64,000 nt of DNA from Nitrosospira multiformis (GTDB lineage Bacteria > Pseudomonadota > Gammaproteobacteria > Burkholderiales > Nitrosomonadaceae), in NCBI RefSeq assembly GCF_900111585.1, contig NZ_FOHI01000001.1:372001-436000 (forward strand). Reading direction: 5' to 3'. The notes under the pieces are model-generated. The model saw only the letters and a list, made by a program, of their open reading frames with translations, ran no database searches and was not told the origin of the DNA. The first letter of the stretch is position 1. Every line of letters begins with the position of its first letter. Shown here piece after piece: positions 1-8,134 of this stretch. Both the position numbers and the translations under genes were made by a program.

Positions 1-204
1 GCACCGTGGGATTTCAGGCGCAACAAGCCTATCCCGTCAGTTGCAGACGATGAGTGCGAGATCAGGCTTGGTGAATTCCGGTACAAGATCGACCCCGTCA
101 TTTGTGGGATTTGTCGGAATGCCCTCAAGTCTGCTTCCACTCTGCCCGGACTCATGGAGCTTGTGCGTCTTGCAACTCGTCCCGCTTCCGATGAAGCTAA
201 TTGA
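1..204 (+). CDS. C-terminal end of an unrecognised protein (partial)
   Basis: An open frame runs from the first base of the window to a TGA at 202-204, giving 67 residues that look like real protein. The start lies outside the window. A CxxC pair (ICGIC, about residues 36-40) could bind a metal, and it is followed by an amphipathic helix-like stretch ending in LMELVRL. I do not recognise the family. A different frame starting at 41 overlaps it and reads less like protein. The call rests only on the open frame and its composition. Confidence 0.45.
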   Translation, partial: APWDFRRNKPIPSVADDECEIRLGEFRYKIDPVICGICRNALKSASTLPGLMELVRLATRPASDEAN

Positions 205-642
205 ATCGAGGCCAGCTCTTATGCAACGCGACAGTGAAGGCGGGTAAAAAAGTTGGCACCCATACGTGGTTCTGATGGACTACCTATCGGCTTAAATAGA
301 GGAACATGATGGGAACTATGTACAAATTTCCGACTGCAAAAACACCTTCTCCTGCAATTAATCTTGCCAGGGTCAAGACTTCGCTACTTAAAGTGAAGAC
401 GGCATGGAGTCTAAGCTAAGTTTTCCCCAACTGGCATGTATGGGTCTGTCGATAGCTGTCTGATCTTGTGTCTCAGCTTGGGTTTCTGTGCTGATCAGGA
501 TTGCGGCAGACTTTTCGCAATGAGAAAAATCATTCCCCTGATAAGGCAGGAAAAAACAGGATTTTTTCACCCATAAGAAAAATGCTATTTGCTCTAAATT
601 GGCCGTATGAACGATGCGCAACGGCTAAGAGGAGCGGATAGC
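205..642. other. Intergenic, no gene seen
   Basis: About 440 bases that are AT-rich in the second half. Short frames exist on both strands, but none has a convincing ribosome binding site or protein-like composition. No clear terminator or repeat was seen. Confidence 0.4.
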
Positions 643-876
643 ATGGATAGGGATGACGAGGCATGGCGTTCACTTTGGACGCTTGAAATGATTTCCCGAA
701 CGGCAGTGCATCAATCCGGTGTCACAGCCAGAGTGACGCGCTCGCCAAATAATCCAAAGATAGACCGCATCTCGCTTGAAAATAAGGACAGCCTGGATCC
801 CTCACGCTGGGATCTGGGCGACATTTCCAAACAGCTCATGGCGCTGTGGTTGGAGGGAAGTTTTGAGCGCGCATGA
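643..876 (+). CDS. Small hypothetical protein, 77 aa
   Basis: The ATG at 643 is preceded by an AGAGGAG Shine-Dalgarno (about 628-634) at good spacing. It is preferred over the in-frame ATG at 607, which has no such signal. The product is acidic, soluble and Trp-containing (begins MDRDDEAWRSLWTLEM), with no signal peptide or membrane segment and no motif I recognise. It ends about 40 bases before the convergent exonuclease/GIY-YIG gene. It could be a lineage-specific small protein. Confidence 0.5.
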   Translation: MDRDDEAWRSLWTLEMISRTAVHQSGVTARVTRSPNNPKIDRISLENKDSLDPSRWDLGDISKQLMALWLEGSFERA

Positions 877-913
877 AGGCTGCATACGAAAACCATTTTC
901 GCACCTGGGCCAG

Positions 914-2305
914 CTATCCAAAAGTAATCACCTCCGTTTGCTTTCCCAAGGTCTTCAGCAGTAGCTTGTAGGTATCGAGATCAAACTTCATGGATGAGCG
1001 CGTCCCGGGCACATCGTCCAAGCCAGCTTCATTGTCCACCGTTCCCAGGTGGCACCAGTAGTCGAAGACATGCACTTCCGATCGGCCGGACAACGCATTG
1101 TATTCCCGTATGCCGATCCTGCCGGGATAGGGCCATGATTTGAGCTTAAGCGGGAGCAGTGCCTGTTTCAGGCGTAGGTAATGCAGTTGCGGCGCTTCCT
1201 TGCCCGCGCAGATGCCGTTACAGCGTTTCAACTGGTGCGCGAAACACGCGCCTTTCCCATTCTCAAGGCCTACCACCCGGGGGCACAACCTGTTCTCCCG
1301 AACGATCCCGCGCAGCGCATCGACTGCCTTTGTCTTCGAGCGGAAGAGCCCGTACAGATGCCCGAACACCTCGGGCTGGATATCCTCTTCCGTCACGATA
1401 TTCACCAGTTGGGGCTCGTGCGAGCCATCGGCCAGCTTCAGGGAAAAGAGTGTGCGGGAGCGGCGCAGTCGCTTGTTGTGGATGGGCTGATGCTCCTTGA
1501 TCAATCTCGACTCCAGCAGCAGCGCGCCCAGTTCTCCGGCTGTTTCCATCCATTCGACCCGCTCGACCTCCTGGGCAATGCGCATGTCGCTGAACGAGGC
1601 ATGGTCCCCACTGAAGTGGGACATGATCCGCGAGCGCAGCGTCACGCTCTTGCCGATATAGAGCGGAAGGCCGTTTTTGCCGTAGAAGAAGTAGACACCC
1701 GACCTGTCCGGAATCTGTTCCAGAATCGAAGCATCCAGGCCTGTGGGGAGGCTGGGGTCTTTCAGCAAGACAGCCGCCGCTTCTTGCACCTCTCGAGCTC
1801 CCAGCTCGCGCCTTGCCATCTCAAGATAGGCTGAGACGAGTTCCACGTCCCCCATCGCCCGGTGGCGCACTTCGGTCTTTAGCCCATGACGCTGCATGAT
1901 GGCATCGAGCCCATGACTCTTGTGCTGCGGATAGAGCTTGCGCGAGAGTCTGGCCGTGCACAATACCTTGTGCTGAAGCAGCGCGCCCATGCGTCGGTAC
2001 TCGTTCTTCAGGAATCCGTAGTCGAAGCGGACGTTATGCGCTGCCAGCACCGCTCCATCAAGAAAACTGTAGAGCCGGTGGGCGATGTCTCCAAAGGAAG
2101 GGGCATCCTTTACCATCCCATTGCTGATACCAGTCAGATGCGTGATGAAAGGCGGAATGGATATGCCTGGATTGACCAGCGTTTCCCAGCGCTCGCTTTC
2201 CATTCCTTCCTCGAAACGGATGAGCGCAATCTCGATAATGCGGTCATGAAGGGGCGTGCCACCCGTGGTTTCCAGGTCCAGGATGACGTAGGGGAAAGGA
2301 AGCAA
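914..2305 (-). CDS. DEDDh 3'-5' exonuclease fused to a UvrC-type GIY-YIG nuclease
   Basis: The 463-residue protein has two domains. Residues 5-165 are a DnaQ-type exonuclease: D10 and E12 in ILDLETTGG, D95 in NVRFDYG, and H148 with D153 in HRAMGD complete the DEDDh set. Residues about 200-285 are a GIY-YIG endonuclease of UvrC/Cho type (GVYFFY at 203, YIGKS at 216, then a conserved Arg and Glu). The C-terminal third matches no domain I can name. Proteins of this build are known in proteobacteria as DNA polymerase III epsilon-like/Cho-like nucleases and are thought to act in excision repair. The start is a TTG at 2305, because no ATG or GTG precedes the first catalytic motif before an upstream stop. 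It is transcribed alone. Confidence 0.85.
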   Translation of the reverse strand: MLPFPYVILDLETTGGTPLHDRIIEIALIRFEEGMESERWETLVNPGISIPPFITHLTGISNGMVKDAPSFGDIAHRLYSFLDGAVLAAHNVRFDYGFLKNEYRRMGALLQHKVLCTARLSRKLYPQHKSHGLDAIMQRHGLKTEVRHRAMGDVELVSAYLEMARRELGAREVQEAAAVLLKDPSLPTGLDASILEQIPDRSGVYFFYGKNGLPLYIGKSVTLRSRIMSHFSGDHASFSDMRIAQEVERVEWMETAGELGALLLESRLIKEHQPIHNKRLRRSRTLFSLKLADGSHEPQLVNIVTEEDIQPEVFGHLYGLFRSKTKAVDALRGIVRENRLCPRVVGLENGKGACFAHQLKRCNGICAGKEAPQLHYLRLKQALLPLKLKSWPYPGRIGIREYNALSGRSEVHVFDYWCHLGTVDNEAGLDDVPGTRSSMKFDLDTYKLLLKTLGKQTEVITFG

Positions 2306-2755
2306 GGTTGCGGCAGGAGCGAGGGCAGGTTTTTAAATTCCCGACAGCTTACAGAGTTAATCAGCTTGAGCAAAGAATCAATTAAATGGGTTAACGAAAG
2401 ATTTTCGCAATTGGAAAATTTCCCATCCCCCGTTGGGGCTTGTTACAGGCCATGCCAGTCGTTCAAGGCTTTTCTTTTTGCTCAAGTATTCGAATTTTCT
2501 CAATGTATGGTCCCGAACAGAGTAGGAGAATTTAGCGGGGTAGCCTTTGCTATCCGCTCTTGAGAAGGAGAATAAGCGATCGCGAAGCAACCGCATGAGG
2601 TTGGGCCGGAAGCAGAGGCTTTCAGACCAGGTTAGCGTGATTGCGAGCAAATTTTCCTTGCTCATCATTTCCTGATTTACTCTCATCAATCTTAGCCAGA
2701 TGGCCTGAACGGCCTTTATGCTGTCTTACGCGCTAATTGCGCAGAGGAGGACAAA
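2306..2755. other. Intergenic, promoter region for the ferritin-like pair
   Basis: About 450 bases between the divergent exonuclease gene and the ferritin-like gene. Frames on both strands do not read as protein. A strong AGAGGAGG ribosome binding site sits just before 2756. No clear operator dyad was found. Confidence 0.4.
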
Positions 2756-3964
2756 ATGGCACTCAATCTGTTTGAAGATAAAGGTTGCCCGCTGGAAAAG
2801 CAGCGGTTTACCTGGAAGGAGCTGGTGCAACCCCCGATCAGCAAGCTCGATGATGACGCATTCACCCGTGTGCGAGTCATCCTGATGAACGGCATTGAAA
2901 TGGAAGCGATACGCTTCTCGCATGGATGTGCCCGGATGAATAAAGAACTGCAGTTACCCCTTGCGCAGCTTCGCATCGTGGAGCAGCACCAGGCAACGAT
3001 GGTAAATGGACTGATAGGTGCAGATCACTCGATGCTTGAAACAACCATAGGCTATGAACAGGTCGCGATCGAAGTGACGGCGGTGGTTGCCCAGAATGAG
3101 CCTGATCCATATCTGGCGCAGGTGTACCGGTTTGGCATGCTGGAGGATTTCGACCATTTGTATCGCTACAGCGCCATGCTGGATCGCCTGGAAGGCAAGG
3201 ATGCAAATAACATCACGCAATGCTACACGGATATTGTTCCGGGCCGTCCCACGGTAATTGAACATCGCGCGCCGCAGGACAACCTGCGCGAACATTACGA
3301 CCGCTCGCGTGCTGCACCGATTACCAAACTGAACGCGTTGACCATCATGTCGGCCGAGCAGCAAACACAGAATTTCTATCTCAACGTCGCGCCCCTGTAT
3401 GCGGACCCGGTAGTGCGGCAGTTGTACGTGGAAATCGCATCCATCGAGGAACAGCACGTGACGCAATACGAATCCATTATCGATCCGCATGAAACCTGGC
3501 TCGAGAAGTGGCTGTTGCATGAAGCCAACGAGGTTTACAACTATTATGGCTGCGTGCAGCAGGAATCGAATCCGCGCATCAAGGCTATCTGGGAGCGCTG
3601 CCTCGACTATGAACTGGGACATTTACAGGTGGCGATGAACATGTTCAAGCAATACGAGCGGCGTGATCCGGCCGAGGTATTGCCGGGGGAATTGCCCGAA
3701 CCCATCAAATACGAAAGTCAGCGAGAATTCGTGCGACAGGTACTCAACCAGGAGGTTGATTTGAGGGCGCTCGGTACGCAGTTCGTGGATAAATCGCAGG
3801 AAGGCGAAGCGTCGCAGCAATACAGGGCCCAGCTCAACTCGTCAGGCTCGCCAACTGATACGGTTTCCGCGGGCTATCAATGGTGGCCGGGTACCGAGAT
3901 CGTTCGCGGCAAGGAAATGGCCTTTAAAGAGGAATACGCCGCCGATACGGAGACCATCCGGTAA
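2756..3964 (+). CDS. Ferritin-like di-iron protein, probably two tandem four-helix domains
   Basis: A 402-residue soluble protein without a signal peptide. The second half shows the classic ferritin-like set of iron ligands: E201, E231xxH234 (EEQH), E256/E259 and E286xxH289 (ELGH). The first half looks like a degenerate copy, with E48/E50, E76xH78, E101/E106 and D131xxH134. Ferritin-like domains of this kind bind a di-iron or Mn/Fe centre and are used for oxygen or peroxide chemistry or iron storage. The substrate here is unknown. A strong AGAGGAGG site precedes the ATG. The next gene, 33 bases downstream, encodes a second ferritin-like protein, so the two probably form an operon and may act together. 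I cannot name a characterised family. Confidence 0.65.
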   Translation: MALNLFEDKGCPLEKQRFTWKELVQPPISKLDDDAFTRVRVILMNGIEMEAIRFSHGCARMNKELQLPLAQLRIVEQHQATMVNGLIGADHSMLETTIGYEQVAIEVTAVVAQNEPDPYLAQVYRFGMLEDFDHLYRYSAMLDRLEGKDANNITQCYTDIVPGRPTVIEHRAPQDNLREHYDRSRAAPITKLNALTIMSAEQQTQNFYLNVAPLYADPVVRQLYVEIASIEEQHVTQYESIIDPHETWLEKWLLHEANEVYNYYGCVQQESNPRIKAIWERCLDYELGHLQVAMNMFKQYERRDPAEVLPGELPEPIKYESQREFVRQVLNQEVDLRALGTQFVDKSQEGEASQQYRAQLNSSGSPTDTVSAGYQWWPGTEIVRGKEMAFKEEYAADTETIR

Positions 3965-3997
3965 TTTTCCGGAGACAGACATCAGGAGGTCAGAATC

Positions 3998-4729
3998 ATG
4001 GAAAAAACGACAGTTTTAGGAAAAAATCGAACCGGCATCGATATGTCCCCGATCGACGCCAAGGAAATGATGGCGCTCGCCAAAATCACCCCCTCTTCCT
4101 CAACGGGCGATGAACAGGCGATTGCGGAAATGCGGAGCCAGTATATTCGCGAAGCTGAAGTCATTGGTTCGATTCCCCCGCCAGGTACTCTGAAAGGCAT
4201 GGCCAGCACTGCCATGGAAAAGCTGACAGGCAAGAATCCAGAGGTGTTCATCGATAAGCTCGGCTGCAGGCTTGCGTTCGAGCGAGCCGGTGTTCGCTTG
4301 TACGACGCGCTGATTACAAAGTGTGCGGCTTCATCTAACGGTTCCATTGTTCCGATCGAAAGGTTGCGTGAATTCCGGAATGAGGAGCTGGAGCATTTCA
4401 AGCTCGTGGAAAGAGCCATTCGTTCGATTGGCGCCGACCCGACAGCGCAGACCCCTTCCGCCGATGTGGACGGAATGGCTTCGATCGGATTGGTTCAAGT
4501 GCTGACTGATCCACGCACGTCGGTGGCTCATTGTCTGGAAGCGATACTTATTGCGGAGCTTGCGGATAATGATGCTTGGCAACTACTTATCATGCTTACG
4601 GAAAAAATGGGCATGGATGACATGGCGCGGGATTTTCAGAACGCGCTGCGCGAGGAAGACGAGCACCTTGCTCATATCCGTCAGTGGTTCAAGCAGATGG
4701 TGATGGAGGATGCGGCAGTCGTCACTTAA
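3998..4729 (+). CDS. Ferritin-like di-iron protein, 243 aa
   Basis: The C-terminal 150 residues carry a clear four-helix di-iron pattern: E95, E130xxH133 (ELEH), E181/E187 and E220xxH223 (EDEH). About 80 residues of Ala/Met/Glu-rich sequence precede it. There is no signal peptide, so it should be cytoplasmic. An AGGAGG site lies before the ATG (about 3984-3989). It is the second gene of a two-gene unit with the preceding ferritin-like protein. Likely roles are iron or peroxide handling, but no specific function is claimed. Confidence 0.65.
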   Translation: MEKTTVLGKNRTGIDMSPIDAKEMMALAKITPSSSTGDEQAIAEMRSQYIREAEVIGSIPPPGTLKGMASTAMEKLTGKNPEVFIDKLGCRLAFERAGVRLYDALITKCAASSNGSIVPIERLREFRNEELEHFKLVERAIRSIGADPTAQTPSADVDGMASIGLVQVLTDPRTSVAHCLEAILIAELADNDAWQLLIMLTEKMGMDDMARDFQNALREEDEHLAHIRQWFKQMVMEDAAVVT

Positions 4730-4949
4730 TTTAGGATTGTCAAGGCTGGGGATACGGTTTGGGATTACGACGTGTTCTCCTCAAAGTGTATTGGTTACAG
4801 ATGCATTCTATTCAAGCCCTTTGTGTATTCGCTTCTTTTATGCCAAAAGCACATCTATATGCTTTGTGCGTAAACGAACGGAACATATTAAAAGCTGGAG
4901 TAGGATGTTGATACAGCAATTTTGCTGTATTGATATGAAGGAGTAATAA

Positions 4950-5336
4950 ATGAAGCACATTTCCATTCTAAAAAACGCTACTTCGTCCATCCTTATGGCT
5001 GGCTTGGTAGCAGGGTTGGTTGGCTTTGCTCATGCGCAAACCAGCGGTTCTAGTGGCTCGGGTCAAGGGGGTGGCGCAATGTCCGGACAGGGCGGTTCAA
5101 CATCCGGAGAAGCGATTACGGGACAAAGGAACCCGCAGGGTGACGGCACCACGGACAATACCGGGAAAGGCACATCCGGACAGGACGATTCCTACTCAAT
5201 GTCTCCGAGAAAGAAAGGATCCGGATCAAGTGGCCAGCAAAGAGGGCCGGGTTCATCTGGCTCTGGTTCGGGCGGATCGCAGGGTTCTGGTAGTTCTGGT
5301 GGTTCCGGAGGATCGGCAGGCGGTGGCGGATATTAA
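4950..5336 (+). CDS. Secreted Gly/Ser-rich protein
   Basis: 128 residues. A typical Sec signal peptide (MKHISILKNATSSILMAG and following) ends in AHA-Q near residue 30. The mature part is almost wholly Gly, Ser and Gln with GSSGSG-type repeats, so it is probably disordered or forms an extended surface or matrix polymer. A GAAGGAG site precedes the ATG. A terminator-like hairpin follows at 5349. No family was recognised. It is one of four small exported proteins found between 4.9 and 33.4 kb. Confidence 0.7.
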   Translation: MKHISILKNATSSILMAGLVAGLVGFAHAQTSGSSGSGQGGGAMSGQGGSTSGEAITGQRNPQGDGTTDNTGKGTSGQDDSYSMSPRKKGSGSSGQQRGPGSSGSGSGGSQGSGSSGGSGGSAGGGGY

Positions 5337-5348
5337 GAGCTTTGGGTT

Positions 5349-5380
5349 TTGGGGGGTATGAATGCTCCCCTCAAGGTTTT
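5349..5380 (+). terminator. Putative rho-independent terminator after the Gly/Ser-rich gene
   Basis: The arms TTGGGGGG (5349-5356) and TCCCCTCAA (5366-5374) pair imperfectly, and a T-run follows (GGTTTTTGC). It lies 13 bases after the stop codon. The stem has a G-T pair or mismatch, so the call is moderate. Confidence 0.5.
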
Positions 5381-5452
5381 TGCTTTTGCAGTTGGCTACA
5401 ATGGAATTGATCTTGAGGGCTCCTCCCATCGTCGTTAACAAGCGGGGTGCAA

Positions 5453-6739
5453 TCATTCATTCCTGCTGCTCTGTTGATCTGCTCGAGGCCTGATAATCAT
5501 TCTCAAGGATTGATCTTTGGTGAAAAAAGCAACTGCCCAGTTTGCTAATGTCATAAACCGGTTGCGATAAGTGACAAGAGAAAAAAGGTGTACAAATAAC
5601 CAGATTCCCCACGCCATGAATCCCTCAAGATGCAAGGCGGGTTTGGGAAAGTCGGCCACAGCCTTGTTTCTCCCGATAATAGCCAGCGATCCTTTGTCAT
5701 TGTATGCAAACGGTGTCAAAGGTTGGTTACGGATGACGGCAACAAGATTGGCAGCCAGGTTTTTGCCTTGCTGAAGCGCTACTTGTGCAAGCTGGGGATG
5801 TCCCTGGGGAAAATTTTTATCCGAGGTCAGCAGGCAACTATCGCCTATGGCGTAAATGTTCCCTGTTCCACTGACTTTGTTATATTCATTTACCAGCAGA
5901 CGGTTACCTCGTCCATAACATTCCTGAGGCAGGCCTTCGAATATCTTCCCAGTCACGCCTGCAGTCCACAGCAGGATTTGCGTCTCTAGGGTTTTTCCGT
6001 CGGAGAAAATCACTGTATCGTTTATGTAATTCTTCACCTGGGTATTTAGATGTATTTCAACGCCCATTTTCAGCAGCACTTCGTAGGTGTATTTTTGCGA
6101 TTGAACGCTCATGGCGCCCAATAGAGCGGATGCACTGTCAACAAGGTGAATCCGTGGCTGGAGACCGGTCAATTCAGGGTAATCCCTGTGCAGGATTCTC
6201 TTGCGCATCTCTGCCAACATGCCCGCAATTTCCACTCCCGTCGGACCACCGCCGGCAATCACGACCGAAAACAGCTTTTTCCTCCTTATTTCGTCAAGCT
6301 CAATAGTTACTTCTTCCATTTTTTGAAGCATGTAATTTCGTATTTCTATAGCATCATCCGCCGTCTTCATGGGTAACGCAGTCCGACGGATATTTTCTAT
6401 GCCAAAATAATTGGGCTCGGTACCCGTGGCGAGAACAAGATAATCGAAGGCCAACTCGCCCGTGGACAGGAGTACCTTGTTGTCTTCAGGCATCACCTTT
6501 TGCAGCTTGCCCAGCCGGAAGTGGACATTCGCCTTGCCATGGAAAAATTTTCGGAAGGGGTAGGCAATATTGGACACGTCCAGGAAGCCGGTCGCAACCT
6601 GATACAGAAGCGGAGGAAAAAGATGATAGTTATTCATGTCAACCAGCGTCACATCAAATTCCTCTTTCCCAGCCAAATGCTTGCTCAAGTTTAGTCCAGC
6701 AAAGCCGCCACCGATAATAGTGATTTTTGTTTTCATCAT
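5453..6739 (-). CDS. ndh: Type II NADH:quinone oxidoreductase (NDH-2)
   Basis: A 428-residue single-subunit flavoprotein that oxidises NADH and reduces quinone at the inner face of the membrane without pumping protons. The N-terminus has the FAD Rossmann motif GGGFAGL. A second dinucleotide motif, GGGPTGVE (about 164-171), binds NADH. AIGDSC marks the FAD C-terminal contact, and AQVALQQG is the conserved quinone-site motif. The C-terminus (about 385-415, GIWLFVHLFSLVTYRNRF) is the hydrophobic/amphipathic membrane anchor of this family. There are two adjacent ATGs (6739 and 6736), both with weak ribosome sites. It is divergent from the secreted-protein gene at 6963, with a perfect palindrome between them that may be a shared operator. 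Confidence 0.88.
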   Translation of the reverse strand: MMKTKITIIGGGFAGLNLSKHLAGKEEFDVTLVDMNNYHLFPPLLYQVATGFLDVSNIAYPFRKFFHGKANVHFRLGKLQKVMPEDNKVLLSTGELAFDYLVLATGTEPNYFGIENIRRTALPMKTADDAIEIRNYMLQKMEEVTIELDEIRRKKLFSVVIAGGGPTGVEIAGMLAEMRKRILHRDYPELTGLQPRIHLVDSASALLGAMSVQSQKYTYEVLLKMGVEIHLNTQVKNYINDTVIFSDGKTLETQILLWTAGVTGKIFEGLPQECYGRGNRLLVNEYNKVSGTGNIYAIGDSCLLTSDKNFPQGHPQLAQVALQQGKNLAANLVAVIRNQPLTPFAYNDKGSLAIIGRNKAVADFPKPALHLEGFMAWGIWLFVHLFSLVTYRNRFMTLANWAVAFFTKDQSLRMIIRPRADQQSSRNE

Positions 6740-6882
6740 GGGGTAATTGACAGAGATGAATAGGAAGGTAGCTCCAGTTCTCTATCAATGCCACAATCTG
6801 GAGCAGAAGATTCGAGCATGATGCGTAATTTTTTGATCTTCATCCACTAGAAAAGTCAGGGGGCACTGTTTGGAGCGAAAGG

Positions 6883-6898
6883 TGTACGGTACCGTACA
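6883..6898. promoter_or_regulatory. Perfect 16-bp palindrome in a divergent promoter region
   Basis: TGTACGGTACCGTACA is self-complementary over its whole length. It sits between ndh (reverse) and a small secreted-protein gene (forward), 64 bases before the latter. The form suggests a site for a dimeric repressor or activator. The cognate regulator is not identifiable from the window. Confidence 0.45.
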
Positions 6899-6962
6899 GA
6901 ATTAGCTAAAAAACAGCTGTAGTTTTAATTTCCAAATTTGGCTAAACAGGGTGAGGTAGATT

Positions 6963-7307
6963 ATGAGATACGATTTCGTTTTTAGAAATTTGATAGGATC
7001 AATTTTGATCACGGCTATGGCGTTTGGAGCCGCTACGTTAGTCCAAGCTGAGAAAAACCCTTCCACTGACACGGGTAGTTCGTCATCCGGCTCGCCTAAA
7101 AAGGAACAGAAATCTGCGGGTCAATCAAAGGCTACGCCATCCAAAAAGCAAGACAACTCCGCGCAAGCACAGGACAACTACAGTTACGGCAAAGACCAGA
7201 CAGCCGACTACTGGAAGGCACAAGGCATCAGCGCTCATGTATATGGCAAGGATGCTGCGAGCGACTACTGGATATCTCAAGGGAAGACGCACACCGGAGG
7301 GGATTGA
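6963..7307 (+). CDS. Small secreted protein with a duplicated YGKD...DYW motif
   Basis: 114 residues. The signal peptide has a hydrophobic core around residues 11-27 and cleavage near VQA-E. A Ser/Lys/Gln-rich linker follows. The C-terminal 50 residues carry two copies of a 14-residue motif, YGKDQTADYWKAQG and YGKDAASDYWISQG. The family is unknown. The repeat suggests a small binding module. It is divergent from ndh across a perfect palindrome, which may mean co-regulation. Confidence 0.65.
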   Translation: MRYDFVFRNLIGSILITAMAFGAATLVQAEKNPSTDTGSSSSGSPKKEQKSAGQSKATPSKKQDNSAQAQDNYSYGKDQTADYWKAQGISAHVYGKDAASDYWISQGKTHTGGD

Positions 7308-7329
7308 GCGAGGTTGGACATGAAAGAAA

Positions 7330-7359
7330 CCCAAGCCCCTATAGGACAAGGAGCTTGGG
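7330..7359. repeat. Inverted repeat after the secreted-protein gene
   Basis: The arms CCCAAGC (7330-7336) and GCTTGGG (7353-7359) pair perfectly around a 16-base loop. There is no T-run on the forward strand, so it could be a weak or rho-assisted terminator. Confidence 0.4.
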
Positions 7360-7485
7360 GTGGGTAGATAATGGCGTCACGTTATCGTCCCACATGCCAA
7401 TACTATCCTTTTGCTGATTATCTTATTGGCGAATAAAAGTCGCTTCAGCGGTGCTATTCCATGGATTGATTCTCTTTTAAAACTG

Positions 7486-7511
7486 AAAAAAAGCCCGGCG
7501 TGAACCGGGCT
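7486..7511 (-). terminator. Rho-independent terminator (reverse strand)
   Basis: Read on the reverse strand, AGCCCGG and CCGGGCT form a 7-bp stem with a 6-base loop, followed directly by a run of seven T. It lies downstream of the coiled-coil pseudogene and a second terminator-like hairpin, so it now serves as a backstop or belongs to a lost gene. Confidence 0.65.
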
Positions 7512-7648
7512 AGGGGAGCTGCATTGGATTCGTTTCCCTGTTTTTGGGAGGAGGGAAACGAGTAGGAAGTTTAACCGGGCGAATAAAATATTACCGTTAA
7601 ATAATTAACACAACCTGAAAAAACCGGTGGAAGAATGTGGGGCAATAA

Positions 7649-7668
7649 AACCTCCCCCGAAGGAGGTT
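7649..7668 (-). terminator. Rho-independent terminator (reverse strand) after a decayed gene
   Basis: On the reverse strand AACCTCC and GGAGGTT pair around a TTCG-containing loop and are followed by TTATT. It starts 4 bases after the TAA of the degraded coiled-coil gene, which supports that remnant having been a real transcription unit. Confidence 0.55.
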
Positions 7669-7672
7669 GCGG

Positions 7673-7858
7673 TTATTTCTCATTTTCAAGTACTGTCACT
7701 CTTTTACACGCGTCCGCTGCCTGTTTGGTGGAGGCATTTCAATATCGACGCTTTTCCCCGAGGAAAACAGTCTTATTCTGTTCGATATTTTCCACCTCGG
7801 GTTTGAGATTGGCGTTCTCGATGGCGACTGAACGGTGCGATGTGATGTGTATTGCACC
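7673..7858 (-). pseudogene. Decayed coiled-coil protein gene (3' part)
   Basis: One reverse-strand frame reads as a Lys/Glu/Asn-rich helical protein (for example IENANLKPEVENIEQNK), runs through an in-frame TGA at 7739-7741, and continues as NASTKQAADACKRVTVLEN to a TAA at 7673-7675. A terminator hairpin follows directly. The heptad-like spacing of Leu/Val/Ile suggests a small coiled-coil protein. The 5' part is not recoverable. The interruption could also be a sequencing error. Confidence 0.4.
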
Positions 7859-8053
7859 CGGAACTTGTGACCGGTAGACAGGTGCTGTCAGCGTACACTT
7901 CCCTGAATTGCAGCAATTGCAGTGCGCGTCAGCCTGCGTGTGAGGTTTTCGGAATGGAGAGATTTTTCTTCACAGCCTTCTGTCCTCGCTGCAATTTCTC
8001 CTCTCTCTTTTCCAAAACAGCTTCTCATTTTCCTGTGAAACTTCGTTACAAGA

Positions 8054-8090
8054 AGCCGATGCTCTTGCTTCTTGAGCTTGAGCATCGGCT
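8054..8090. repeat. 11-bp inverted repeat with an overlapping alternative hairpin
   Basis: AGCCGATGCTC (8054-8064) and GAGCATCGGCT (8080-8090) pair perfectly around 15 bases. A second 7-bp stem, AAGAAGC (8050-8056) with GCTTCTT (8067-8073), uses overlapping bases, so the two folds exclude each other. It lies downstream of the 27-codon gene on the reverse strand and may be its terminator. Confidence 0.5.
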
Positions 8091-8134
8091 GATTGATTTG
8101 AGTGAACTTTGAGTTCTAGTATTGTGGATCAGTA

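Noticed and set aside
1159..1834. Long forward frames inside the exonuclease/GIY-YIG gene
   Set aside because: They are antisense to a gene with intact catalytic motifs and show Arg/Cys-rich compositions typical of shadow frames.
4710..4946. 78-codon frame after the ferritin-like pair
   Set aside because: Starts inside the preceding gene; composition is not protein-like and no ribosome site is present.
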